From Chara braunii (taxonomy: Eukaryota; Streptophyta; Charophyceae; Charales; Characeae), in assembly GCA_003427395.1 (NCBI GenBank), contig BFEA01000814.1:9708-37999 (forward strand): a stretch of 28,292 nucleotides of DNA, read 5' to 3'. The notes below the pieces were generated by a model. That model was given only the letters and a program-made list of their open reading frames with translations, was not told where the DNA came from and ran no database searches. Positions 17,109 through 26,599 of this stretch are shown in pieces. How positions within the stretch are numbered: the first letter of the stretch is position 1; each line of letters starts with the position of its first letter. The position numbers were made by a program, and so were the translations under genes.

Positions 17109-19596
17109 TCAACGCCGCGTAGGAATGGGAAAATAGACACGGTACATGGAGGGGTGCTGACGGGGAGGGTTGGGGGGAAGTGGGGGTAAGTAGTGGTCAA
17201 TCCCTTCCACTGTCACTGGGAGCTCCTCGTAGCGGATGATCCGGTGAAACCGGGGAAATCGATCGCCGCAATGAGGGAGGGAGGCGAGGTAGTCAGGGTA
17301 GAGGGTGGAGAAAGTGCGGAAGAGCGCCATGCAAAATAGCTTGTGATGGCGGCAGGTGGGGATGGTTCCTGTGATTATGCAGTAGACTTCTACCGCATTG
17401 CTCTGCTCCCATGCGGCAATTAACAAAAGGACACGCAAACAGAACGTGGGGGTTGCACATTGAAGCAAAGGATGGGGATGGACGGTGACGGTGAGGCGCG
17501 TGGAGCAGAAGTGATGGAAGGTATTGAGAGGGAAGGGGTTGCGAGTGAAGGTGACGGGGGTAGAGATCTGATGGAGGGTGAGGTAATCAAGGGGACGGCA
17601 GGATAATGATCGGGGACGAAGGTCAATCCCCCGCATCGGTAAGTGGACGAACTGGGGGACGGGCTGGGGTGGAAGGGGAGGGGGATCGGCTCTGTCTCCT
17701 TCGCGATGCGCTCGGAGTTGCGGCAGCAGGGTCGCCATCTTCGGGCTTGGGGGCCTCTAGATCCTGGGTCTGATCGTTGTTGATGCGCAGGTTCGCCCCG
17801 CTGGCGAATTCCAACTGCTGTTTCCTGGCGGCAATCTCTTCCCGTTTTCGTGCCGCCTCGGGATCTTCCTCCTCTGTGCTTGTGCGCGCGGCTTCGTCCG
17901 GCAAGGCTTCTTACTCCGATCCGGCTTCCTCCTCTTCGTCGTCTTCTTCCTCCTCCTCCTCTATACTCTGTTCCCGTTCGCTGTACTCACTATAACTTCC
18001 TTCTTCCGACGTTTCTCCTTCGGCGTCGCCCTCTTCTTCGGTGGCTTCTTCTACTCCTTTTCCTTCAACCGCCTCCTCGGACGTATCTTGCTTCTAATAG
18101 AAGGCAAGATTGATGATTCCGTGCGGCTTCAAGTACTCCTGCCGCGATGGCAGGGCGCTTTCACTTCCTGGTTCCTTCAAACACGCAGTCCACTGAAGAT
18201 ACGGTGCCAATGTCCGCGTAACGACGTGCGGAGCCAGACTTTCGTCACTTTGCGAAATGATGTCGAGAGAGAGGTCGTCGGCATGTTGCGCGAGCGGGAC
18301 GACGAGTTCCTGGGTAATTAGCTGGCGATGGCCCGACCGCACCGATCCAAAGAGAAAACCGAGAAGATCGCCCTCTATGTCAGTTCTTCAAGCCTGGATA
18401 ATCAACAACTCATGGTACTCAATACACCCAGGATGCTCGTTGGTCCGCGTCCACGTCACCTCCACTCGGGCCAAGCACACAGACAGATCGACAAAAGTCT
18501 CGCGCCACGCCCGCCAATGCCTGGGATCGAGGAGCGGGACGGCAAGGGGCTCGAGCAGGAAGGAAAGGTGAGGGTGAAGATCGGATTGCCAGAAGGTGGG
18601 GAAAAGAGAGGAAAGATCAAAATTGGAGAGAGGAGCGAGAGGAGCGGCGCGGTTCATTGGGGGCGTTGGAAGGGGATGAGTGTGGGGAGCACAACTACCG
18701 GCTGGCGCGTAGAGGTGCGGATCTCGTCGAAGTCAGTCCCGTACGTCGGAACGAGGTTGTACTCAGGGCGCGCAAGACCGTGATGCCACTCAGCCGATAA
18801 TTGCTGCGTCCACTCTCGTAATGAGGTCAAGATCGCGGGATAATTGGTAGAAAGAGCCCACGCCAAAACCTTTTCGATTTTGGCTGCCTAAAGTTCGGCC
18901 GTTTGGTACTACCGGCCCCCACAACGTTTCCCTGGGTGAAAGGCGCCTTCGCGCCGTGGCCACATCTCCCTGCGCTTATTTTTACCGGTTTATGGAATTT
19001 GGCGCTATTTCTGCGTCAGATTCATGAACCGGTAGGGCCCTTTTTTTTCAAAATCGCGTACGCGGGCCTCATTCTATACTTGAGCGTACCACCGCCCACC
19101 TCTTTTACATCAAAATTAATCTTGCGCTGTTATGCGCTAGATTCATGACTCGGTAGGGGCATTGGAGCGACGCGTGGGCCTGTAGTACCCCACATGCAAG
19201 TCATTGGGCCGGTAGTACCGAACGGCTAAACTTTGGGCGGCCAAAACCAAAAAGGTTTTGGCGTGGGCGCCTTCTACCGATTATCCCCAAGATCGCGGTA
19301 TGCCGAAGCGGGTTGACCACGCTGAGATCGCCGCTAAAGGCAGTGACCGTGGTGACGTGGCTCGTTCTTGGAGCCGCTCGCCGATGAAATGCCACCACGT
19401 CTGCCAATACTACTGCCTGCGGACTTCCGACGAATCGGAACGCAGCGGCGGCACACACACCCTCGGTGCAGAAGAACTGCGCCAATCGTCGAAGATCAGG
19501 ACTGAGCCGCGGATGACGAACTTGCCGGATCTCCGAGATGTAGCCACGTGGCTGCTGCAGATGATTTTCAAGAGCTTGCTCTGTTGTGAAACTCAT
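17109..19596 (-). pseudogene. Retroelement extra ORF (acidic and SR/SP-rich), broken by a MITE and stops
   Basis: Reading on the minus strand from ATG at 19596 (MSFTTEQALENHLQQPRGY): RQVRHPRLSPDLRRLAQFF, FRFVGSPQAVVLADVVAFH, then the MITE insertion at codons A-I-L, then TSLREWTQQLSAEWHHGLA, PEYNLVPTYGTDFDEIRTS, a frameshift near 18654, PRHWRAWRETFVDLSVCLA, EVTWTRTNEHPGCIEYHELL, TGA 18388, LAPHVVTRTLAPYLQWTAC, PHGIINLAFY, TAG 18094, an acidic block (SEYSEREQSIEEEEEEDDEE), TAA 17905, then ARKREEIAARKQQLEFASG and PSASRRRQSRSPSPSTPARP ending at 17623. A third frame (17738-17109) continues with VYCIITGTIPTCRHHKLFC and related sequence to TAG 17109. Three stops, at least two frameshifts and an insertion make it dead. 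The pattern resembles a high-copy protein family I recall from Chara braunii. Its biochemical role is unknown to me. A gag-like or accessory structural role is a guess. Confidence 0.65.
18837..19287. mobile_element. Mutator-like MITE with 9-bp target duplication
   Basis: 451 bp, flanked by CAAGATCGC at 18828-18836 and 19288-19296. The ends are long inverted repeats: left GGGATAATTGGTAGAAAGAG then CCCACGCCAAAACC; right (reverse complement) GGGATAATCGGTAGAAGGCG then CCCACGCCAAAACC, continuing to GGTACTACCGGCCC (about 80 bp). A 9-bp duplication with long terminal repeats is the hallmark of MULEs. It carries no transposase. It sits inside the retroelement ORF with the host frame matching on both sides. 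Confidence 0.85.
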
Positions 19597-20100
19597 GGCG
19601 AGGACGGGGAAGAAGATGAGAGATGGGAACAAGAGGGAGAGAATGAAGCGGGAGCTGGATCGTCGTCGTCCTCGTTATCAGCAGATGAGGAAGACGGAGG
19701 GAGATCAGAAGGAGGGAGGGGACGAATATAAGAGGTATGGCGGACAATGGGGACAAAGCTATGGCTGGAACTGGCCTCGGGCACAATGCGCACCGTGTTG
19801 GCGCCGTTGGGTCCGAGCTCGACAACGCGGAAACAGCCAGAGAACTTGGGAGGGAGTTTCCGGTCGCGTGCACATTTACGTACCTGCACCAGGTCCCCTA
19901 GTATATATTGATGTTGGGGACCGACGTTTCCGTTTCGGGCCTCTTAGCTACGGACTTGCCTCCCGTGGGCTAGATCGGTCATTTTCGTCTCTTTCGGGCT
20001 AACTTCGGGATGACCTTTCCATTAAATCGGCGTACCTTTTGGCCTTGGCCTTAAGGGCGGCACGCGTTGTCGGCCCGAACACCCTTACAAGGGTATTCGG
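19593..20100 (-). pseudogene. LTR-retroelement integrase C-terminal tail
   Basis: On the minus strand, 20090-20035 reads RAALKAKAKRYADLMER, like the helix before the integrase C-terminal barrel. After about 110 bp with stops the match resumes with LGDLVQVRKCARDRKLPPKF, SGCFRVVELGPNG, NTVRIVPEASSSHSFVPI and SYIRPL, the SH3-like tail of gypsy-type integrases (GDLVxVR...KLxPKFxGPFxV). A Ser/Asp/Pro-rich end follows (SSSADNEDDDDPAPASF) and a TGA at 19595-19593. That stop overlaps the ATG of the next ORF (ATGA, 19596-19593). RT, RNase H and the integrase core are missing. Confidence 0.65.
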
Positions 20101-20110
20101 GCACATATTT

Positions 20111-21055
20111 GCAGATTACAGGAAGAACGCGACTGACGATATCTAGGGGCGCATCCCATCTGTGTTGATTACAGAGTGTGTGAGCGTGCACCTTGCGGGC
20201 ACGAGTTAGCCGGACCAAGCGATTGATCAAGGAAGACTATGAGACGCCGGTAGAACAAGTAAGTGCTAGGCTAGGATTTCTGAGGAACTCGCAACCTCGC
20301 ACGCACAGGCAAAATTTCGGACGACATAAGGTTGACTGGGAAGGACTGTGACTGGGAGATGGGTGTTGTGTGACCTACTGGAGGGCGGCATTTCGGGGCC
20401 ATACTGTGTAAAGCTACTTGGGTGCTAGGTATGGCCGTGTGCTAACAGCAGTAGATGCCGTGGCAAACTTTAGCTAGGACGGTGAGGGCCGGGGGCTAGG
20501 TGGATAGAAGCCGGGGTCTTTTTTTTGCCCAAAGGCGGTAAAACAAGCGATCCCTGGAATGAGTGCGGCGGGATAGGAAAGCCCCGGCCATAGCCATGGC
20601 ATGGCAAGGCTGCAGGCCATACAAGTCAGGGCGGGGCTGTCCCACGACCAGCCAGCACGGTAGCACAGGCTGGAAGCTCGAGCACTAGGCCAGCAGTAGC
20701 CTTGGAGCACCGCCTGCAGGCCCAGGGCGGCCGACTGTACTATTTACATACAGGTTAGCGCGCACCTAGTCTAGGCTTGGGCTTAGCCCTATAGGTAACG
20801 TAACTGAACTCTCACCAGGTGGATTTTAGGATTGAGGCCAGCAGCTGGCAATGAAGGAGCGTAGGAGAATGGAGGGGTTGAGGGTCCTGTGGGATTATCC
20901 CCCTTGGTTTTGCAAGGGAATCTGGCAGCGGGCCTGCAGAGCAGGGCCGAGGACCAAGTGCTGATGGGTCCCCCTCCCCCAGTCGCTGTTTATTATTATT
21001 ATTATTATTTTATTGTGAGTTCTATTATTTCTAAAAATTTTATTTTTTTGTTTGT
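20111..21055. other. No gene recognised; small (TTA)n microsatellite
   Basis: 20111-20980 is GC-rich on average with short frames only. (TTA)7 lies at about 20989-21009, next to a T-rich stretch that precedes the SINE head. Confidence 0.5.
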
Positions 21056-21130
21056 ACCCAAGAGCCTAGTTCAGTGGATACACCACTGAACTGTCGAAAT
21101 ACAGACCTGTGTCCGAGACCGGATGGTGCA
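21056..21130 (+). mobile_element. tRNA-like SINE head, copy 3
   Basis: CCCAAGAGCCTAGTTCAGTG, GATACACC (box A), then ACTGAACTGTCGAAATACAG, ACC and GTGTCCGAGACC (degenerate box B). The head closely matches the SINEs at 13427 and 12236. Instead of their bodies it is followed, 50 bp on, by U6-like sequence. Confidence 0.65.
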
Positions 21131-21180
21131 GCTGCCCTGAGGCAGCAGACCAGCGGTCCCGGACCTCTGCCCCTGAAGCA

Positions 21181-21262
21181 GTCCTGGACATCCGTTAAAA
21201 TTGGAACGATACGGTGAAGATTAGCATGACCTCTGCGCAAGGGCGACATGTATAAACTCGGG
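21181..21262 (+). pseudogene. U6 snRNA-like fragment
   Basis: GGACATCCGTTAAAATTGG, AACGATACGGTGAAGATTAG, CATGACCTCTGCGCAAGGG and CGACATGTATAAACTCG follow green-plant U6 snRNA base by base with scattered changes. The 5' hairpin is shortened (GTCCTGGAC, without the usual TTCGG loop bases). The invariant ACAGAGA box is ACGGTGA, so it should not work in splicing; the AGC triad is kept. I see no upstream TATA or USE and no T-run terminator at the U6 end. It is a U6 retropseudogene or part of a chimeric SINE. Confidence 0.85.
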
Positions 21263-21502
21263 GGAGAGCCCGACACTTCCTGCTTGTTGGGACGTACGGG
21301 GGGCTGCTGCTGCTGCGCGACCTCGTGACCAGGCTGCTCACTGGGCGCTGTGCTATAGGGATAGCGGAGGGGTGGAAGTTGATGGAACGAAGGCAAGTAC
21401 GAGAGGAGTGAGTCATGGCTCGACTCCACGCTTGGTGCATCTAGAACGGGAAGGAAGTAACGCAGAGTGGGATCGAAGTGCCAAAGAGAGAGGCGATACC
21501 TG

Positions 21503-21539
<37 letters not shown>

Positions 21540-22284
21540 GGAAAAAAAAAAAAAAAAAAGAGCATGAATCGGGACGGGATACTGCGCGGTGTGCATTCGA
21601 AGGTGAAGGAGAAAGAGAGCTGGCTATGAGAGACGAGGGAACAAGCGATCTCATCTATTCTTGACGGATTCGGATAGGGGGAGATAGTAGGTAGGGGGCT
21701 TTTAGGTGAGGCGAACAGGAGTATGGGGTCAGTTCAGGTAGGAAGCGAGGAGGCTGGGAGTTAATAGGAAAACGGGCCGCGCGGAGGTATGGAGGCCAGA
21801 ACGAAGGGGAGGGAAAATGGGTTTTCTCGCTCGTTAGTAGGCGGATTGGAGCGAGGATAGATGTAAAACGGGGGTTTCGGGACGTTGCGAGCAGGTTGGT
21901 GAAGTCAGATTTGGGAAAGGGGCTGCCAATTTTGTGCTGTAATATGTATAGGCTGCGCCCGGAGGGGAATTCAACAAATTACGGATGCATCTGGCCATGG
22001 TTCAGCGTAAGATTCATTCCGAGTTGGCCCATTCCCTTGATGGTGAGAGCATGAGGCAGTCACGAGAAGGGGGATACGCACCTAGCTTTCTTCTCGGAGA
22101 AGATCCATTCCGGGTTGACGTCTCTTGGCGATGCTCTTCGTTGCCGCTGGCTGGTGCCTAAGGCATGCTGCGCTGTCGTTTCCAGAATCGAGCCATGCAA
22201 CATTGGCTCCGAAGAAGCAGCGCTTGAGGAGGGACACATTGCTGTCGAGTACCGCAAGACAGAGGGAGTGTCCTCATCCGCCAA
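21263..22284 (-). CDS. Candidate spliced minus-strand gene fragment (two exons)
   Basis: The exon 22284-22082 encodes DEDTPSVLRYSTAMC ... RDVNPEWIFSEKKA and ends GCTAG|GTGCGT. A 582-nt intron ends in a very long T tract and TTTCAG at 21500. The next exon from 21499 gives RYRLSLWHFDPTLRYFLPV, SSHDSLLSYLPSFHQLPPLR, YPYSTAPSEQPGHEV, AQQQQPPVRPNKQEV. The join keeps the frame (AG|G) and both sides look like protein. Downstream the frame runs into the antisense of the U6/SINE sequence, so the native 3' end was probably lost. The family is not recognised; host gene or retroelement gag are both possible. Start not determined. Confidence 0.4.
21503..21559. repeat. A-rich tract (plus) / polypyrimidine tract (minus)
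   Basis: A23, GAG, A-runs and A18 on the plus strand. On the minus strand this places an exceptionally long pyrimidine tract immediately before CAG|G. It may be either a retroposon tail on the plus strand or a splice acceptor tract on the minus strand. Confidence 0.7.
21662..22059. other. Presumed intron of the 21263-22284 gene
   Basis: Purine-rich on the plus strand, with no repeat or gene recognised. It lies inside the interval between the proposed donor at 22081 and acceptor at 21500. Confidence 0.35.
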
Positions 22285-22400
22285 CAGATCACCTTCAAGG
22301 CACTAGGGCACATTCCAGTAAGGTTCTCGTCGAGAGGGGCGGTGAATGGGTTGCGCCGGTGTTGGCTGACGGAGGGAGGTTTGAGATTGAATGAACGTGG

Positions 22401-22594
22401 TCAGTACTTCGGGCCGGGTGCATTGGGCTGTAGAACGAAGAAGAGGACTGGAGTGGGGAGCGTGAGGCAGCTGAGAAGTGGGATGCTTACCTGATAAGTG
22501 GTACGCGGCCCGTCCTGTCGGTTGAAGTAGTACGTACTTGGGCCTGGATTTCTACAAGATTCGGAGGAGAGCGGGAGGCGGGTTGAGTAAGGTC
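22401..22594 (-). CDS. Candidate two-exon 3' end of a minus-strand gene
   Basis: Exon 22594-22491 has CTTTCAG before it and CAG|GTAAGC after it. A 63-nt intron ends CTACAG at 22428. The last exon 22427-22401 ends AAGTACTGA. Spliced, the peptide reads LSSESCRNPGPSTYYFNRQD, GPRTTYQ, PNAPGPKY and stop. The intron is unusually short but has good consensus ends and a pyrimidine-rich 3' part. A further GTAAGT donor at 22623 lies only 29 nt upstream of the first acceptor, so the two must be alternatives or one is spurious. Confidence 0.35.
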
Positions 22595-22623
22595 CTGAAA
22601 GCAAGGGGGAGAGGCAAACTTAC

Positions 22624-24640
22624 CTGGTGGGGAGTCTGTGAAAGGGATGTGCATCCGCAGGCAGAACGGGAGTGAGTGGGTAGAAGCGCAAGACAAGGAG
22701 AATCGAGAGCAGTCGAAGGGAAAAGGAGTAGCAATAGAGAATATAAAATAAAGCTAATAATAATTGCAGAAGTGGGGGTGCTGTCAGCTGATCCATCCGA
22801 GGGATCAGAGCATTGTTCAAATTGGACTTTTTTTGCCTTATTAGTACTTTGTCTACCCCGGTTAACAGAAGTTCATCTCCCATATTGCACATTTGAGGGT
22901 CGCAGGCATGGCCATTTTTCAGATCCTACTCACATTCTGATTTCCCTTGTAACTATACCACGCTGCAGGCGGTTAGTAAATCGAGCAGCAAGCTAAGAGT
23001 GTTAAGATTTTACATTAGCAAGAGAGAGGAAACTTACCTCATCGCTCCTTAACCGCCTGCCCGTCCGACCGTTACGTTGCTTCAAAGCAGCCGTGCTTAT
23101 CTGAGAGGTTGACATTGTGCTGTCTGTGCTTTTTGAGCCTGCCTCCGCATACACCATCTGATAGCTACGTGACACTGTGGATGCGGGTTCTATACTTGAA
23201 CTGTCAAGGAACTGCTGCTGGGCTGTGGTTAGGATTACGGTCAGATGTAGACTGTTACTTTCCTGCACAGGCTGGTTGGCTCTTTCAAGGATGGTGCTTG
23301 TGCTTCGGTAGAGTCACTGTTACTTTTGTAACAGGCGGAGCTGCTGAGTTCGGGGTTGTTCAGCCGTCCTCAGGAAAGTCGGTGCTACTAATGATGGATT
23401 GGCGTTGGGTTGTGCATTACTAGTGTAATCCATGGCTACCACCGTGAGTCTATTGCTGCTTTGAGACGACTGTTGCTGTCGTTCGGCTTCCGGTCGCTGC
23501 TGTTGTAGGCAGCCTTTTCGCGGCACTGCGTATGGCCGAACTTATTATAGCTCTGCTGTGAGTTTGTTTCGGCACATAGCTGCGGTTCACAGTGAAGTTC
23601 ATTGATTGAGCCATACTACTTTGGCTGGCTGCAGTGCACGCTTGCTGTGTGCCCTATCACGGACTGCCACCTGCGGTCTGAATAAAGCGCAGGGTTGTCT
23701 TCCACCGTTTGCTGTGAAGAAGTTTGAGTATGGGAGCCCGTACCTGGTGTAGCACTGGTCTGCACGACGAGTGCTGCCTGTTGGGTTCAGAATAGGCTGC
23801 CACGGTATTTCGGCTGTTGCAGTACCTCCTAGCTACGGTTCTGTGTGGTTCTGGCTATATTTGACATGGAAGGTGATGTGTCAAGACCATAATGCTGAAT
23901 TGCTGTTCGCAGAATTACTGGGAGGAGTATTACGGCCGGGACTTAATAAGTTTGTATCTGGCGGAGAAGTGTTTTGTGGAACATGTCGGACCTTGCTAGT
24001 TATGAAGCCTGCTGCACTAACCACTTACTGGGTAGTCGTGCCATTGCGGGTCTGAGCTTTCCTCTATACGCTGTTAACTTTGGGTTGTTGTTGCTAGAGG
24101 GCCAGATCGCTGATGTTCTCAAGGCTTGGGGAACTGCTGCCACGCTGTGTATCACGGTACATGAGGTACGGCTAAAAGTACTGCGCAGAGTGTAGCTACA
24201 GTACGTCGTTGCCATACAGAACTGTTGCCACAGTGAACGGACCGCGGCTGGTAGAACAGGTCACAACAGTGCTCAGACTGTACGTCGCTTTGCCTTTGCG
24301 GAGCTGCTGCGGTACGCCTGGACGGGCACCCTGTATTCCGCTAGAGCCCCATTGATGGGTTGCTGTGCACCCCGTGCCCTGCTGCACTTTCGTGGGAGGG
24401 GTTCGCTGGGCACCCGGTTGTGCACTAGCTGCGCACGACAATGTACTCAGAGGAGTGAGCAGGCCCTGCACGGGGGCCATTGCTGGGATTTGGAGACATG
24501 TCTGGGGACTCGTGCATCGCAGTCCGGCCGAGGTTGTGATCGACTTCTGCTGCGTTTTCCTGACCATCATTGCGGGGCCCTCAGGCGCATCCAGATTTCA
24601 AGGCCCTCTCATTGTGAGTTGAGTTGTCCCACCCTTGGAT
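22624..24640 (-). pseudogene. Gln/Ser/Thr/Pro-rich coding remnants, minus strand
   Basis: Several minus-strand frames in different phases share a composition rich in Q, S, T, P and A: 24570-24196 (LQIPAMAPVQGLLTPLSTLS), 23526-23320 (RPEAERQQQSSQSSNRLTVV), 23268-23002 (LTTAQQQFLDSSSIEPASTV). The last runs into a good donor, GATGAG|GTAAGT, at about 23038. Frame changes and stops between them suggest a decayed low-complexity coding region, possibly the upstream part of the gene ending at 22401. No domain is recognised. Confidence 0.25.
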
Positions 24641-24681
24641 CTCGAGAGTCTGAACTTTCTACCTCTATCTTTCTTACTCTC

Positions 24682-24825
24682 AGTCTGGTCTAAGGTTACG
24701 AGAGGAAGGCGGCAGGCGGGATTGCAACCCGTAGGACCGCGCCAGGGCCTCTTTGGGGGGTTCGCCGCACCGATTGCGGGAGCTCTGTCGGAACCCAAGC
24801 GGGGTTCTGGAGGCAGGGAACTTCA
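24682..24825 (+). other. Candidate plus-strand exon upstream of the hairpin array
   Basis: CTCTATCTTTCTTACTCTCAG precedes the interval as a strong pyrimidine tract plus acceptor, and CTTCAG|GTATAA follows as a donor. The interval is GC-rich compared with its flanks. A short frame crosses it but no domain is recognised, so it could equally belong to a non-coding transcript running into the hairpin array. Splice prediction by eye only. Confidence 0.25.
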
Positions 24826-25060
24826 GGTATAAAGTCGTTTGACGCGTGTGATCCCTTTCCCTATCTGCTATCCCCTGGGTATCTGAATACAACTATGTAA
24901 GGATATTACTTGTTTTGCTATGTATGTCAGGACATGCTTTGTGAAAGGCTAAATGAACAAGTATATACGAGAGTTCAGATTCTTTGAGTGAATTCAGACA
25001 GAATGAAGTGGGGGGAAAGTGGGATGAACGCGTCTGCATGCGTCTGACTGGGTCAACCCA

Positions 25061-26272
25061 GGGCTGAGCTCCTCTAAGTTGATGTGGGTTCAGTGCGGTG
25101 TTTATTTATGTTTGCAGGGCTGACTATATGATCTTTGAGGGCTGGGCCTATCCTAAGTTGGACGGACCAGTCGCTGTTTTTTCTGGAGTTTCTTAAGAGG
25201 AGGATGGGCACCCTAAGTTGGGAAGGCTCATAATCCTACTGTTTTTTTTGTGGGTTGTTGAGAACAGAGCTGGGAACACTCTAAGTTGCGTGGATTCAGT
25301 TTTGTGTGTGTTTTTTCTGAGGGGGACAAACGCATGAGGCTGAGCATACACTTAAGTTAGGGCAGCTCAGTCATAAGCCATGAACACAAAGGTCAGCTAA
25401 AGGTATACGATTCTGATATATATTATACGAACCTATATCATCAGGCAGACCGGGCACTCTAAGTTGGGAAAGCCAGTCAGTAAGTCAGGTAGAACAAGAA
25501 GAAAGAAAAGCTATGAAGAATACAATGATGGTAACCTGGGCAGGCTGAGCGTACCCTTAAGTTAGGGCGGCTCGCTCCTATGCTCATGACAAGACAAAGG
25601 AGCAGAGAGTTAGTATAAACTTGTTTTATTTTTCCTTCTAAACACAAGGCAGGATTGGATGTCTCCCTAAGTTGGGTAGGTCTGATTATCTGCCTAATAA
25701 GAGAGGAACATATGGAGTTTGTGCAAGTATCAATGGTTGTTCTCATATATTTGTCGTTACGGAGGCTAAGTGTACCCTTAAGTTAGGGCGGCTTAGTCAC
25801 ACGTCGTTGTACTTCGTTCAGGCAGATTCTGTCTTTTATAACTATACTGTTTAAGTTGGCTAGGCGTACCCTTAAGTTAGGGTGGCCTAGTGATACACTC
25901 TTGTCGTTGATGTTATATAGGTAGGACGTACCCTTAAGTTAGGGCGGTCTGACCATTCGTCGTTCGTGCTTGTTTTAGGCAAGATAGGCACACCCCTAAG
26001 TTGGGGCAGCCTAATCCTATGCCCTATGTAACTTTGTATAAAGTTGGCTAGACATACCCTTAAGTGAGGGCAGTCTAGTTTTATGCTTCACGTCGTCAGG
26101 TTAAACAGAAGTCAGGCGTATCCTTAAGTTAGGGCGGTCTGGTCATATGTTTTATGACTAGAGTTTATCTAGAGTTGGGCATACCCTTAAGTTAAGGCAG
26201 TCCAGTTGTGCGTACGCTTAGTTGTTTACTTAGGCACGTTGGGCATACCCTTAAGTTAGGGCCTTGTCTGAT
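25061..26272 (+). repeat. Array of at least 16 covarying hairpin motifs
   Basis: Motif starts: 25061, 25139, 25202, 25267, 25337, 25446, 25543, 25652, 25763, 25857, 25920, 25983, 26045, 26110, 26173, 26236. The general form is GGCTAGGC-gta-CCCT-TAAGTT-AGGG-ygg-GCCTAGT: a lower stem of about 7 bp, a small internal loop, an upper stem of 3-4 bp and a TAAGTT hexaloop. The loop is TAAGTT in all copies except TAAGTG at 26045. Stems change on both sides together: GCTAAGT/GCTTAGT (25763), GCTAGGC/GCCTAGT (25857), GCTAGAC/GTCTAGT (26045), upper CCCT/AGGG to CCCC/GGGG (25983). Spacers are unrelated in sequence. The last seven copies are 62-65 bp apart, the middle ones 94-111. No ORF spans the array. 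The strand is arbitrary because the motif is nearly palindromic. Confidence 0.9.
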
Positions 26273-26578
26273 CCTATGCCATAAGTGAGGGGGTTTTAAA
26301 GGGAAAAACTGAATGATCTAACGAACTACTTGGGCAAATTGATGTGGGATTGTGAGAGATGTATGTGTATGCTTGCTTGCGGGCTCTCACTTGGGGCGTT
26401 TTTTTTGATAGGATAGTTGTTCGCCAACTATTGGAGCCATAGGTAGATTAGATGGATGATGGGAGGGAGAACTTGGGATGAAGATAGGACAGACCCTGCT
26501 AGGAGTGAGGATCAATGTTGACCCATAGTCTCATCTAGAGGCTATGCTGGCTGTCATTGATTCTGAATCAGCAAGCAG
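26273..26578. other. No gene recognised
   Basis: Spacer between the hairpin array and the 84-bp tandem pair. No repeat, RNA or frame of note. Confidence 0.5.
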
Positions 26579-26599
26579 ATGTCAGAAGTTAGTCCCGAG

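Noticed and set aside
17935-17975. (TCC)n microsatellite
   Set aside because: On the minus strand it encodes the acidic Glu/Asp block of the retroelement ORF, so it is explained by coding.
21181-21262. Functional U6 snRNA gene
   Set aside because: The ACAGAGA box is changed to ACGGTGA, the 5' hairpin is shortened, and no upstream promoter elements or T-run terminator are present at the expected places.
21040-21262. C-terminal extension of the 21263-22284 protein
   Set aside because: This part of the frame is the antisense of the U6 and tRNA-like sequences, so it is not native coding sequence.
25061-26272. Telomere-like TTAGGG/CCCTTAA in the hairpin array
   Set aside because: The hexamer occurs once per motif as a stem-loop side, not in head-to-tail tandem, and varies with its partner strand. 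It is not a telomeric tract.
25061-26272. CRISPR-like array (repeats with unique spacers)
   Set aside because: The organism is eukaryotic, repeats are diverged and covarying, spacing is irregular (62-111 bp) and there are no cas genes.
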